Shown here: positions 1 through 10,052 of the stretch, in pieces
Layout: the number at the start of each line of letters is the position of its first letter
Numbering within the stretch: position 1 is the stretch's first letter
Origin: Methylotenera sp.
Lineage (GTDB): Bacteria > Pseudomonadota > Gammaproteobacteria > Burkholderiales > Methylophilaceae
Direction: 5' to 3'
Length of the DNA: 35,481 bases
Assembly: GCA_009693255.1 (NCBI GenBank)
Contig: SHXQ01000015.1
Span: 1 to 35,481 of the forward strand
Made by a program: the position numbers and the translations under genes
The notes under the pieces: model-generated
The model's database searches: none
Seen by the model: the letters and a program-made list of their open reading frames with translations, nothing else
Told to the model about the DNA's origin: nothing

Positions 1-99
1 GCTTTTTTCATATCGCTTATTTTTTAATCTAATATTTTATATGTTAAAAATCAATAACTTAAATTAACACCATTGATTGATAAGGGTTTTTAGCAACTC

Positions 100-918
100 T
101 TAATGTACCACATGAGGTGATGTGTATAAGTCGGCCAATTTTGGTAAGGCTTTTAATGCGTTAGCGCTAGTAATATCAAGTACTTGGGTCAGCTCTAGCT
201 GCCTTAAATCGGCTAAAACCTGTGCGATTTTAATCAGTTCTAACGGGCTATTCCTGCCGCTCCGGCCTATCCATTCCGGCGGAATATCAGGGGCATCTGT
301 TTCCAGCACAATGGACTCCAGTGGCAAATTGCGCGCAAGCTCACGAATTTTTAAAGCGCGGCTATAAGTCATTGCGCCGCCAAAACCAAGTTTAAAACCT
401 AAAGCGATAAACTGCTCCGCCTGCTGAAAGCTACCATTAAAAGCATGGGCGATACCACCGTTAACCTCGTAATGTCGCAAATATTTCAACACATCATCTA
501 TCGCATGACGCACATGGAGTATCACCGGCAGATGATATTGCTTGGCCATTTTAAGTTGCTCGGTAAAAAAATAAGTTTGGCGCTGTCTATTTTCCGGATG
601 CTCTTTAGCATTCTTGACAAAGTAATCCAGGCCAATTTCCCCAATGGCGACCGGATCATTGTGTGCAATCGTATGCTTGAGTGTTTCAATGTCATCGGCA
701 GCGGCAGAATCAACGTAGATAGGATGAATACCAAGCGCGTAGGCGCAATGTTGATGCTGTTGACATAAGGCAATGACACTATCAAAGTTTGCACGCGCCA
801 CAGCGGGTATTACAATTGTTGACACGCCTTGTTGCAATGCTTGCAATGCAACAAGGTCTCGATCCGCATCAAATTCAACTGCATCAAGATGACAATGGGT
901 GTCTATTAACATGGGCAC
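100..918 (-). CDS. TatD-family metal-dependent hydrolase/DNase (YjjV-like)
   Basis: A member of the TatD family of amidohydrolase-fold enzymes, which cleave DNA or other phosphoesters with two metal ions in the cytoplasm. Numbered from the GTG start, the metal-ligand signature is nearly complete: DTHCH (H8, H10), GEIGLDY (E94), LHVRH (H135), HAFNGS (H158) and ETDAPD (D208). At 272 aa it has family length and spans the whole TIM barrel. The run from VILHVRH through TYSRALK to ETDAPD is closer to E. coli YjjV than to TatD or YcfH, by memory of those proteins. The first codon is GTG; an ATG two codons later (910-912) is an equally plausible start, and neither has a clear ribosome binding site. 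It lies 14 bp after ribD and is probably its co-transcribed last gene. The natural substrate is not evident. Confidence 0.93.
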   Translation of the reverse strand: MPMLIDTHCHLDAVEFDADRDLVALQALQQGVSTIVIPAVARANFDSVIALCQQHQHCAYALGIHPIYVDSAAADDIETLKHTIAHNDPVAIGEIGLDYFVKNAKEHPENRQRQTYFFTEQLKMAKQYHLPVILHVRHAIDDVLKYLRHYEVNGGIAHAFNGSFQQAEQFIALGFKLGFGGAMTYSRALKIRELARNLPLESIVLETDAPDIPPEWIGRSGRNSPLELIKIAQVLADLRQLELTQVLDITSANALKALPKLADLYTSPHVVH

Positions 919-932
919 AAGTTTAAAAGAAG

Positions 933-2057
933 TTACTTAGGCTTCACTGGTGTCGCGCGGATTCGAATATCCACTCCGATATGTCGTACATCGACAATCT
1001 GCAAATCTGTTACTTGTTGCATCTCGGTTAATTCGGGAATGGCAAACATTGATTTGGCATCGGCACCCATCAGTTTTGGCGCGTAGTAAAAAATAAACTC
1101 ATCTATTAAATTAGCTTGCAAAAATGCACCATTCAAGCCCTGCCCTGCTTCTAGCAAAACCTCATTCACGCCACGTTCAGCTAAATTTGATAACAACGCC
1201 GGCAAGTCAACACGGCCATTTATCTCTGGCAAATGTAGCAATTCTGCGCCGCTTGCGCTAAATGCAGCCGCCCTATTATTGACATCTTTGGCATACGCAA
1301 TCACAACCGGGCTGCCTTGCGAATGTTCTAGCGTTAGCATTTTACAATCGACTGGCGTTCGCAATTGACTATCCACAATCACTCTAAGTGGTTGGCGCAA
1401 GGCGCGACCAGAAGGCTGGCTTTGCAAACGGACATTCAGGCTTGGATTATCGTTTAACACTGTACCTATACCTGTGATGATAGCGCAAGACTGGGCGCGC
1501 CAATGCTGCACGTCCTGCCTTGCCGCCTCATCTGTTATCCACAGACTTTTGCCATTATTAAGCGCAGTGCGGCCGTCTAAACTGGCGGCGATTTTGCTGC
1601 GGACATAAGGCAATTGACGCGTCATGCGTGAAACAAAACCTAAATTTAATACCATCGCTTCTTTTTCACACAAGCCTATTTCCACTACAATACCATAGGC
1701 TTTTAGCCGTTGAATTCCGTGACCCGCCACCAGTGGATTTGGGTCTTGCATCGCCACTACCACGCGCTTAACACCAGCATTAATCAGTGCATCCACGCAA
1801 GGTGGCGTACGCCCATAATGATTGCATGGCTCTAAGCTTATATAAACATCCGCCTCATTTGCATTTGCCCCTGCCTGCTGTAAAGCCAGCACCTCCGCAT
1901 GCGCTTCACCGGCCTTAAGATGGGCGCCTTGACCTATGATTTGATCGTGCTTAACGATAACGCAGCCAACTCTAGGATTGGGCTGGCTGGTATACAAGCC
2001 CTGCTCTGCAAGTTGCAGGGCAAGCGCCATATAAGTATGGTCAGGGATTGAGAACAA
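933..2057 (-). CDS. ribD: Riboflavin biosynthesis bifunctional deaminase/reductase RibD
   Basis: Catalyses two steps of riboflavin synthesis: deamination of the pyrimidine ring made by GTP cyclohydrolase II, then NADPH-dependent reduction of the ribosyl side chain. The N-terminal cytidine-deaminase-like domain (about residues 1-145) has the zinc site HAE (H53, E55) and PCNHYGRTPPC (C78, C87). The C-terminal reductase domain follows, starting near PYVRSKIAASLDGRTAL. The length of 374 aa is typical. The frame opens at TTG (2055-2057), unusual and without a good ribosome binding site. The family N-terminus (YMALALQLA here) begins about nine residues later with ATG at 2028-2030, so a short 5' extension or the TTG start are both possible. 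It is part of the glyA-nrdR-ribD-tatD run. No FMN riboswitch is apparent upstream. Confidence 0.96.
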   Translation of the reverse strand: MFSIPDHTYMALALQLAEQGLYTSQPNPRVGCVIVKHDQIIGQGAHLKAGEAHAEVLALQQAGANANEADVYISLEPCNHYGRTPPCVDALINAGVKRVVVAMQDPNPLVAGHGIQRLKAYGIVVEIGLCEKEAMVLNLGFVSRMTRQLPYVRSKIAASLDGRTALNNGKSLWITDEAARQDVQHWRAQSCAIITGIGTVLNDNPSLNVRLQSQPSGRALRQPLRVIVDSQLRTPVDCKMLTLEHSQGSPVVIAYAKDVNNRAAAFSASGAELLHLPEINGRVDLPALLSNLAERGVNEVLLEAGQGLNGAFLQANLIDEFIFYYAPKLMGADAKSMFAIPELTEMQQVTDLQIVDVRHIGVDIRIRATPVKPK

Positions 2058-2107
2058 AGTAAGATGCAGTGATTAAACTGGTCATGATAGTGGATTGTAC
2101 GGTAGCG

Positions 2108-2485
2108 TTAATGCGATGAAATCCGACTATTAATTAAGCGGTTGTTTTCATCAAAGAAAATAAGTAAGCCATGATAAACATGCATACATTGTCCTAAATC
2201 ATATTCCACACTATTGCTATCTTCATAACTCGGGCGACCTAAAAGAATAGCAATCATCTCTTTTGGCGAACCTTTGGCTAATATATGCTGTTGTAAATCA
2301 TAGGCCATATCACCGCGTTTACAATCAGTTTGTAGGCTAGCCGTCGCCTGCATCCATTGCACTTGGTCAAATTTTTCGCTGCCAAAAACAAGACGGTCTT
2401 TCATTGCCCACCAACTAAAGAAAACAATGGTTAACAATAGCGTAAATGCGCTGAATGCTAATGCGGCCCAGTTAATAAACTTCAT
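2108..2485 (-). CDS. Small membrane-anchored protein with a BamE/SmpA-like periplasmic domain
   Basis: I do not recognise a named gene. The 125 aa protein has one N-terminal hydrophobic segment (about residues 6-27, ending in FFSWWAMKD), then a soluble domain with CKRGDM, a helix with KGSPKEMIAILLGRP, a YDLGQC strand and LLIFFDENNRLINSR. A helix ending in LLGxP followed by strands and an FDxNxRL strand is the pattern of BamE/SmpA-OmlA-type domains; that fold assignment is inference. Two cysteines (in CKRGDM and LGQC) could form a disulfide if the domain is periplasmic. The ATG at 2483-2485 has GAGG nine bases upstream; a GTG one codon earlier (2486-2488) is an alternative. It lies between nrdR and ribD in the same direction, with no functional link visible. 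Confidence 0.75.
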   Translation of the reverse strand: MKFINWAALAFSAFTLLLTIVFFSWWAMKDRLVFGSEKFDQVQWMQATASLQTDCKRGDMAYDLQQHILAKGSPKEMIAILLGRPSYEDSNSVEYDLGQCMHVYHGLLIFFDENNRLINSRISSH

Positions 2486-2528
2486 CACTTACGTCCTCAT
2501 CATTAATAGGGTCTGAACAAGCAAGGGC

Positions 2529-2972
2529 TTACAAATCCCGAATCGCATCGTTAAAATCATCCACGTCGGAAAAACTACGATACACCGATGCAAAACGAAT
2601 GTAAGCGACTTTGTCCATCAACTTGAGTTCATGCATAACACTTTCACCCAAAGCACGTGCTGGAATCTCACGCTCACCTAAGCTTAGTAATTTTTGTGAT
2701 ATACGATCCAATGCGCGATCCACATACTCAGTAGGCACAGGCCGCTTATGCAAAGCGCGTGAAAAGGATAATCGTAATTTTTCACGGTTAAACTCTTCAC
2801 GCGTACCATTAGTTTTTATCACCTGCGGCATATGTAGTTCGGCTGTTTCGTAGGTGGTAAAACGTTTATCACAGGCCCCGCATTTTCGGCGACGGCGGAT
2901 AGAATCGCCATCGTCATTGGCCCGCGAATCAATCACTTGCGTGTCGGCATCACCACAGAAGGGACATTTCAT
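2529..2972 (-). CDS. nrdR: Transcriptional repressor NrdR of ribonucleotide reductase genes
   Basis: NrdR senses ATP/dATP and represses ribonucleotide reductase genes by binding paired NrdR boxes. All family marks are present: an N-terminal zinc ribbon with CPFC (C3, C6) and CGAC (C31, C34), the arginine-rich stretch between them (SIRRRRKC), and an ATP-cone domain from about residue 49 ([16 protein letters not shown]) to the conserved [11 protein letters not shown]. The length of 147 aa is standard. It follows glyA across a 122-base repeat-rich spacer, a common gene order in betaproteobacteria. No ribonucleotide reductase gene is in this window, so its targets lie elsewhere. Confidence 0.98.
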   Translation of the reverse strand: MKCPFCGDADTQVIDSRANDDGDSIRRRRKCGACDKRFTTYETAELHMPQVIKTNGTREEFNREKLRLSFSRALHKRPVPTEYVDRALDRISQKLLSLGEREIPARALGESVMHELKLMDKVAYIRFASVYRSFSDVDDFNDAIRDL

Positions 2973-2976
2973 AATT

Positions 2977-3027
2977 AGTCGTTAGTTAGTAGTCGTTAGT
3001 TAGTAGTCGTTAGTTGGTAGTCGTTAG
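2977..3027 (+). repeat. 14-bp tandem repeat array, about 3.6 copies
   Basis: Units of AGTCGTTAGTTAGT begin at 2977, 2991 and 3005; the third reads AGTCGTTAGTTGGT. A partial fourth unit starts at 3019. The array begins five bases from the nrdR start codon and therefore lies in the nrdR leader. Tandem units of this size can gain or lose copies by slippage, which would change the nrdR leader length; that is inference. Confidence 0.9.
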
Positions 3028-3088
3028 ACTTTAGTTAGGGCAAACACATACGATGTGTGATTTTAACTAGCCACTAACGACTACTAAC
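2985..3088 (-). repeat. Long inverted repeat/nested hairpin in the glyA-nrdR spacer
   Basis: The 16-base arm at 2985-3000 (and again at 2999-3014, because of the tandem repeat) is perfectly complementary to 3073-3088. Inside the loop a second hairpin pairs ACACAT (3044-3049) with ATGTGT (3053-3058) across a three-base loop. In the glyA to nrdR direction the outer arm starts within ten bases of the glyA stop, so the transcript could fold into alternative stems. There is no U-run, so this is not a standard intrinsic terminator. It could attenuate or stabilise the mRNA, or simply be a decayed repeat element. Confidence 0.75.
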
Positions 3089-3094
3089 TGCCAA

Positions 3095-4369
3095 CTAATT
3101 CTCATAAACAGGAAAACGCGCCGTTAATGCATGTACTTTAGCTTTAATTGTCGTAATCACCGCCTCATCTGCTGGATGGTCTAACACATCAGCGATTAAG
3201 TTAGCGACCTGTCTGGCTTCTTCCTCTTTAAAGCCACGGGTAGTAATAGCAGGTGCACCAATACGAATCCCAGAAGTCACGAATGGACTTTCTGGATCAT
3301 TAGGAATTGCATTTTTATTGACCGTAATATGCGCCAAACCAAGTGCCGCATCTGCCGCCTTGCCGGTTAAGCCTTTTGGACGTAAATCCACCAAAAACAT
3401 GTGCGACTCAGTACGGCCTGAAATAATACGTAAGCCACGGGCCGTCAATGCCTCAGCCATGGCCTGCGCATTTTTAATGACTTGTACTTGATACGTTTGG
3501 AATTCAGGTTGTGCTGCTTCTAAGAATGCTGTGGCTTTTGCCGCAATCACATGCATCAATGGGCCACCTTGCAAGGCTGGGAACACGCTTGAATTCAATG
3601 ATTTTTCAAATTCAGCTTTGGCCAGAATAATACCGCCACGTGGACCACGCAATGTTTTATGTGTCGTGGACGTCACAAAGTCGGCATGCGGTACTGGGTT
3701 TGGGTACACGCCAGCGGCAATTAAGCCAGAGTAATGCGCCATATCCACCATGAAATAAGCACCGACTTTTTTAGCAATTTCTGCCATACGCGCCCAATCA
3801 AAACGCAAAGCATAAGCCGATGCACCACCTATCAATAATTTAGGCTTACATTCGATAGCAATGCGCTCCATCTCATCATAATCAATTTCTTCTTTATCGT
3901 TTAAGCCATAAGGCACGATATTAAATAACTTGCCCGACAAGTTAGCGGGTGAACCATGGGTTAAATGCCCACCATGACCCAAATTCATACCCATCACCGT
4001 ATCACCTGGTTTTAAGATGCTGAAATAAACGGCTTGATTGGCTTGTGAACCAGAATGCGGTTGCACATTAGCATATTCCGCACCGTATAAGGCTTTTAAG
4101 CGATCAATGGCCAATTGCTCTACTTGATCTACATATTCACAACCGCCGTAAAAACGTTTACCAGGATAACCTTCAGCATATTTATTAGTGAGTTGTGAGC
4201 CTTGCGCCTGCATCACCGCTGGACTGGTATAGTTTTCAGAGGCAATCAGTTCAATGTGCTTATGCTGACGCACGACTTCGTGCGCGATCATGCCCCACAA
4301 GGCAGAGTCGACTTGATTTAAAGTATTAGCGTAATTAAATGGCGCTTGATTCATTGCGGTGAGTGACAT
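3095..4369 (-). CDS. glyA: Serine hydroxymethyltransferase
   Basis: A PLP enzyme interconverting serine plus tetrahydrofolate with glycine plus 5,10-methylene-tetrahydrofolate. It is the main one-carbon source for purines, thymidylate and methionine, and feeds the serine cycle in some methylotrophs. The protein runs for 424 aa from the chosen ATG (4367-4369), with LIASENYTS, the substrate/PLP region [18 protein letters not shown] (D209, H212) and the Schiff-base lysine in [14 protein letters not shown] (K238). The ATG is preceded by GGAAAG at good spacing. A longer frame to 4432 adds 21 residues unlike the family and is rejected. It is first in the minus-strand unit with nrdR and ribD. Confidence 0.98.
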   Translation of the reverse strand: MSLTAMNQAPFNYANTLNQVDSALWGMIAHEVVRQHKHIELIASENYTSPAVMQAQGSQLTNKYAEGYPGKRFYGGCEYVDQVEQLAIDRLKALYGAEYANVQPHSGSQANQAVYFSILKPGDTVMGMNLGHGGHLTHGSPANLSGKLFNIVPYGLNDKEEIDYDEMERIAIECKPKLLIGGASAYALRFDWARMAEIAKKVGAYFMVDMAHYSGLIAAGVYPNPVPHADFVTSTTHKTLRGPRGGIILAKAEFEKSLNSSVFPALQGGPLMHVIAAKATAFLEAAQPEFQTYQVQVIKNAQAMAEALTARGLRIISGRTESHMFLVDLRPKGLTGKAADAALGLAHITVNKNAIPNDPESPFVTSGIRIGAPAITTRGFKEEEARQVANLIADVLDHPADEAVITTIKAKVHALTARFPVYEN

Positions 4370-4517
4370 GATGTTTAACTTTCCAAATACAGTAATTAAT
4401 TGTAGTGTATAAATTTTGGTGTATTTTACCACGCGCGATGATGAACATTAAAATCATAACGGTTAAACACTCAACTTTTTTGCGTAAGTGCTTGACAAAT
4501 TTTCTGCTAGAAGCACT

Positions 4518-4546
4518 TTGTTCCAAGCGTATGACCACGCTATAAT
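4518..4546 (+). promoter_or_regulatory. Candidate sigma70 promoter of iscX
   Basis: A perfect TATAAT at 4541-4546 has TTGTTC (4518-4523) 17 bp upstream as a weak -35 box. It lies 46 bases before the iscX start codon and in the right direction. Only the -10 box is strong. Confidence 0.5.
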
Positions 4547-4592
4547 CCAGTTAGTTACATCCTCTTGATGACGCACTAGCGAGATTACAATT

Positions 4593-4787
4593 ATGAAATG
4601 GACCGACAGCTTAAATATCGCTGAATCACTTTACGATAAGTACCCAGCTATTGACCCAAGTACCATTCGTTTTACCGACTTAATGGACTGGGTCATGGCG
4701 CTGGAGGGTTTTAATGACGCGCCAGATAAATGTGGCGAAAGAATATTAGAAGCGATACAACTGGCCTGGATTGATGAAGCGAAGTGA
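4593..4787 (+). CDS. iscX: Fe-S cluster assembly accessory protein IscX
   Basis: A 64-aa acidic protein matching IscX (YfhJ) along its whole length: MKWTDSLNIAESLYDKYP, then STIRFTDLMDWVMALEGF, then a C-terminal ILEAIQLAWIDEAK. IscX binds the cysteine desulfurase IscS and iron, and modulates Fe-S assembly in the cytoplasm; this is known for the family. In many proteobacteria iscX ends the isc operon after fdx, but here no other isc gene is adjacent. It has its own possible promoter and is followed 45 bp later by the aspartic protease. Confidence 0.95.
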   Translation: MKWTDSLNIAESLYDKYPAIDPSTIRFTDLMDWVMALEGFNDAPDKCGERILEAIQLAWIDEAK

Positions 4788-4832
4788 ACGTCATCATATC
4801 GGCATGGTATTACCCTTGGCTACACATTAAAT

Positions 4833-5306
4833 ATGTCTAAAAATACCCTAGTGATGGCCATGATATGGCTTGCGCTGGCCAGCGTGATTATTTACCTGCT
4901 AGATAATATTCAAAACCCCAATAAAATTAATCGCTTAGGCGAAGCTAGTAGCGTGGTGTTAAAGCGCGGTTTAGATGGCCATTACCGTGCTGAAGCGCTT
5001 ATTAATGGTGAAAAAGTGATGGTACTGGTTGACACTGGCGCGACTGGTGTCGCTATTTCACAAAATATTGCGGATAAACTCAATCTTAAAAGTATCGACG
5101 CGATACGGACCAACACCGCCAATGGCGACAGTGTGGGCTATATGGTGCGTTTAGAGTCGGTAAAAATTGGTGGTGTCAGCGCCCACAACGTAGGCGCTAT
5201 GATTGCACCTGGGCTAGATGGTGATGTATTGCTCGGCATGTCGTTCTTAGGCCGTATGGATGTTCGCCTCTTTAAAGGCGAGATGAGCATTAAGCAGATT
5301 GAGTAG
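4833..5306 (+). CDS. Membrane-anchored retropepsin-like aspartic protease (clan AA, TIGR02281 type)
   Basis: A 157-aa single-domain protein. An N-terminal hydrophobic helix (about residues 5-23) anchors it, probably with the domain in the periplasm. The catalytic motif of single-lobe aspartic proteases is clear: VLVDTGATGVAIS (D67-T68-G69), followed by the second hydrophobic-glycine element DVLLGMSFLGRMDV. A single DTG means it must dimerise to be active, as retroviral proteases do. The general architecture matches the TIGR02281 family of proteobacterial proteins; I know of no established substrate. The start ATG is plausible but its ribosome binding site is weak. It converges with pgm, leaving only 27 bp between the two stops. 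Confidence 0.88.
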   Translation: MSKNTLVMAMIWLALASVIIYLLDNIQNPNKINRLGEASSVVLKRGLDGHYRAEALINGEKVMVLVDTGATGVAISQNIADKLNLKSIDAIRTNTANGDSVGYMVRLESVKIGGVSAHNVGAMIAPGLDGDVLLGMSFLGRMDVRLFKGEMSIKQIE

Positions 5307-5333
5307 GCGCGCCATTACGCCCCTAGCTCACCG

Positions 5334-7032
<1,699 letters not shown>

Positions 7033-7118
7033 CCATTCTAATTGAAGCGCTTGCTTATTTGCTGCTTGAATTGGCTGAAGATAGACGCTAACTATTCACA
7101 CGCTAAGACCACGCCAGC

Positions 7119-7964
7119 TTATGTATTAGCATCACTATAAGCTTGCGCTTGCTCACGCTTACGCCTACGTTCTTGCTGCGCGCTATAGAAACTGGAGGCT
7201 ATCACGGCAATCGTCACAATGGCAATGGTCACAGTTGCAACGGCGTTGATGCTTGGGTTTAAGCCCAAGCGTGCGCGAGAAAAAATCACCATTGGCAGGG
7301 TTGAATAACCCGGCCCCGACAAAAACGAAGACAGCACCACATCATCAAAGGATAAGGTGAAGGTCAATAAAAATGCGGACACCAAGGCAGGCAGTAACAA
7401 AGGCAGTGTCACCAAGCTAAAGACTTGCCAAGGGTGGCAGCCTAAATCCATCGCCGCTTCGTCCAACTGACCATCCATTTCGCGTAAACGCGATGTCACC
7501 ACCACGGTGGCATAAGCCGTACCCAACAAGGCGTGCCCTAGCAATATGGTCAATAAGCCGCGCTCTGGATAGCCCAGCCAATGTTGCATAGAAACCAACA
7601 TCAACAATAATGACAACCCGACAATGACGTCTGGCATGACCAGTGGCGCACTTGCCATAGATGACAGTAGCATACGGCCAAAAAAACGCTTATAACGGTT
7701 TAAAGCAAAAGCAGTCAATATGCCAAAAAATACTGAAATGATGGCAGAAAAAGAGGCGATTTTGAGGGATAACACTACCGCTGCAATTAGGTCACTATCT
7801 TGCATCAGTACGGCGTACCAGCGCATACTGGCATAACTCCACACTGTCACTAACTGTGAATCGTTAAACGAATAAATCACCAAGGTAACGATAGGCATAT
7901 ATAAGAAAAAATACACGGCAAACATCCAACTGCGACTGCACCACTTAATCATGTTGCTATTCAT
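7119..7964 (-). CDS. potI: Putrescine ABC transporter permease PotI
   Basis: Inner-membrane permease subunit of the putrescine importer, pairing with PotH. The 281-aa protein has about six hydrophobic segments, the first at residues 14-32. The cytoplasmic EAA loop is clear: EAAMDLGCHPWQVFSLVTLPLLLP-like sequence that contacts the ATPase. The FDDVVLSSFLSGPG segment after it is typical of PotI/PotC permeases. The ATG overlaps the potH stop as ATGA (7961-7964), so the two permeases are translationally coupled. It is the last gene of the potFGHI unit. Confidence 0.94.
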   Translation of the reverse strand: MNSNMIKWCSRSWMFAVYFFLYMPIVTLVIYSFNDSQLVTVWSYASMRWYAVLMQDSDLIAAVVLSLKIASFSAIISVFFGILTAFALNRYKRFFGRMLLSSMASAPLVMPDVIVGLSLLLMLVSMQHWLGYPERGLLTILLGHALLGTAYATVVVTSRLREMDGQLDEAAMDLGCHPWQVFSLVTLPLLLPALVSAFLLTFTLSFDDVVLSSFLSGPGYSTLPMVIFSRARLGLNPSINAVATVTIAIVTIAVIASSFYSAQQERRRKREQAQAYSDANT

Positions 7965-8866
7965 GAGTTAAGCCCAGACTGCTCGGATTGGTATTTATTG
8001 TAGATGGCCATGGGTAGCATAATAAGCAATACCATCAGCACGGCGACCGCAGAAGCCATCGGCCAATCGTTGTTGCTAAAAAACTCATCCCACAATACAC
8101 GACCAATCATCAGCGTGTTTGGTCCACCCAGTAATTCAGGAATCACATATTCCCCCAGCGCTGGAATGAACACCAGCATAGCGCCTGCAATAATGCCGGC
8201 CTTTGACAAGGGCACCGTAATTAGCCAAAAAGTTTTGAATGGGTTGGCGCCAAGATCTGCTGCGGCTTCTAAATAACGCAGATCTAGTTTAGACAAATTG
8301 GCGTACAACGGCAATATCATGAAGGGTAAGTATGAGTACACCATGCCGACCATCAAGGAAAATGGCGTATTCATCATTTCCAATGGCGCATCAATCATGC
8401 CAATACTCATAAGCACATTGTTAATCACGCCATTATTCACCAACAGCATTTTCCAAGCATAAATACGGAGTAAAAAAGAAGTCCAAAATGGCAACATAAT
8501 CAACATCAACAGTGTGGGCTGTAAATGTTTAGCTGAGCGCGCCATAAAATATGAAAAGGGGTAGCCTATCGCCAAGCAAATCAGCGTCGTCAATAAGGCA
8601 TACTTGAGTGAAGATAGATAAGTCTGCACATAGAGCGCATCCGAGCTAATAAACAGATAACTAGAAAAATTTAACTTAAGCGTTGGCCAACCCTGACGCC
8701 AACTTATCATGCTGGAAACTGAGGTGACCTCCATTTCAGACAGACTGATTTTGAGTACGATCAACAATGGCACTAAGGCCAGCAGCAGAAACCACAGATA
8801 GGGCACGCCTATCAGCAGATGGCGACCAGCTGAAAAATTGCGCAGGGCATTTGAAATTTTATGCAT
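7961..8866 (-). CDS. potH: Putrescine ABC transporter permease PotH
   Basis: Second inner-membrane permease of the putrescine importer. It has an N-terminal membrane segment (GVPYLWFLLLALVPLLIV), several further hydrophobic stretches, and an EAA loop (EAAADLGANPFKTFWLITVPLS) followed by GEYVIPELLGGP, a PotH/PotB hallmark. I start it at the ATG 8864-8866, preceded by AAAGGGCAGG, rather than at the frame opening at 8914, which lies inside potG. This leaves 11 bp after the potG stop and gives about 301 aa. Confidence 0.94.
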   Translation of the reverse strand: MHKISNALRNFSAGRHLLIGVPYLWFLLLALVPLLIVLKISLSEMEVTSVSSMISWRQGWPTLKLNFSSYLFISSDALYVQTYLSSLKYALLTTLICLAIGYPFSYFMARSAKHLQPTLLMLIMLPFWTSFLLRIYAWKMLLVNNGVINNVLMSIGMIDAPLEMMNTPFSLMVGMVYSYLPFMILPLYANLSKLDLRYLEAAADLGANPFKTFWLITVPLSKAGIIAGAMLVFIPALGEYVIPELLGGPNTLMIGRVLWDEFFSNNDWPMASAVAVLMVLLIMLPMAIYNKYQSEQSGLNS

Positions 8867-8877
8867 GACCTGCCCTT

Positions 8878-9993
8878 TCACTGCGTCAACACGGCCATCG
8901 CTAGATCGCTCCATTGTGCAAAAGCGCGGTCACCCAAACTGAAGTTGCCGCTTAAATCACGGGCATTATTAAGCGTTTGTACCTTAATCAGTTTGCCACT
9001 ATTAAGCTTGAGGTGGTAGGTCGTATAAGCACCAAAGTAAACGATTTCCGTCACTTCACCATCACACCAATTGTATTTTCCCGCTGGTTTCTCTTTGCTG
9101 AGTAAAATCTTTTCAGGTCGCAAGGCGACACCAACAGCCCGCCCAGAATTGCCGCTCATGCCATAACCAACATAATGCGAGCAATCTGCGCTACGTACTA
9201 TCACATGGTCAGACTCAACTTCTTCCACGATGCCATCAAATATATTGATGTTACCAATAAAATCAGCCACTTGACGACTATTGGGCATTTCATAAATATC
9301 ATCAGGTGAGCCTAGCTGTAAAAAGTGACCCTCACTCATCACGGCAATACGGGATGCCATCGTCATCGCCTCTTCTTGATCATGCGTCACTAGCACACAA
9401 GTCACCCCCACTTCTTCAATGATATTGACCAGTTCTAACTGTGTCGTTTCGCGTAATTTTTTATCTAACGCGCCTAGTGGTTCATCTAATAATAAAAGTT
9501 TAGGGCGTTTGGCCAGACTGCGCGCTAAGGCAACCCGCTGCTGTTGACCGCCGGACAGTTGATGTGGCTTGCGGTTTGCATATTGACTAAGTTGCACTAG
9601 GCTCAACATCGATTCCACGCGCGCGACAATCTGCTCTTTAGGTAGGTGATCACGCCGCAAACCAAAAGCGATATTGTCCCAAACAGTCAAATGCGGAAAA
9701 AGCGCATAAGACTGAAACATCATATTGATAGGCCGTTGATAGGGAGGTAAGTGCGTGATGTCTTCACCCGCTAAAAAAATCTTACCTTGTGTCGGCGCCT
9801 CAAATCCAGCGATCATGCGTAATAAGGTAGATTTTCCACATCCTGAACCGCCCAGCAAGGCAAAAATTTCACCACTAGCCACCGTCAGTGACACATTGTC
9901 CACCGCTTTTATTGTGCCGTCATAGATTTTCGTCACCTCCTCAACCCGCAACAAATCTTCGCAGACGGCATTACCCTTTGGTGCTATCGACAT
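8878..9993 (-). CDS. potG: Putrescine ABC transporter ATP-binding protein PotG
   Basis: The cytoplasmic ATPase that powers the importer. All nucleotide-binding elements are present: Walker A GGSGCGKST (residues 48-56), Q-loop FQSYALFPHLTV, signature LSGGQQQRVALAR, Walker B LLLLDEPLGALD and switch histidine VTHDQEEAMT. A C-terminal TOBE-like regulatory domain (VALRPEKILLS onward) is typical of the polyamine/iron/sugar importer class. At 371 aa it is close to the E. coli protein. The ATG at 9991-9993 has AGGGGC just upstream. It sits 59 bp after potF. Confidence 0.96.
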   Translation of the reverse strand: MSIAPKGNAVCEDLLRVEEVTKIYDGTIKAVDNVSLTVASGEIFALLGGSGCGKSTLLRMIAGFEAPTQGKIFLAGEDITHLPPYQRPINMMFQSYALFPHLTVWDNIAFGLRRDHLPKEQIVARVESMLSLVQLSQYANRKPHQLSGGQQQRVALARSLAKRPKLLLLDEPLGALDKKLRETTQLELVNIIEEVGVTCVLVTHDQEEAMTMASRIAVMSEGHFLQLGSPDDIYEMPNSRQVADFIGNINIFDGIVEEVESDHVIVRSADCSHYVGYGMSGNSGRAVGVALRPEKILLSKEKPAGKYNWCDGEVTEIVYFGAYTTYHLKLNSGKLIKVQTLNNARDLSGNFSLGDRAFAQWSDLAMAVLTQ

Positions 9994-10052
9994 ACATGCC
10001 CCTGTACCCGAATATAAAGTGACTTAAAAATATTATGCATACATTGACATGA

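Noticed and set aside
1-11. ATG AAA AAA GC on the minus strand at the window edge, which could be the start of another gene with a signal peptide
   Set aside because: Only three and a half codons are visible, so it cannot be supported.
3044-3058. ACACAT...ATGTGT palindrome as an NrdR box controlling nrdR
   Set aside because: It has ACAC and GTGT ends but is 15 bp, lacks the central ATAT and is single; NrdR boxes come in pairs. I treat it as part of the hairpin region.
4370-4432. N-terminal extension of GlyA, and a minus-strand frame at 4335-4538
   Set aside because: The ATG at 4369 has a good ribosome binding site and matches the family start; the other frame overlaps glyA and has no family features.
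4492-4497. Perfect TTGACA upstream of iscX
   Set aside because: It lies 43 bp from the TATAAT at 4541, too far to be its -35 box, and no -10 box stands at the proper distance.
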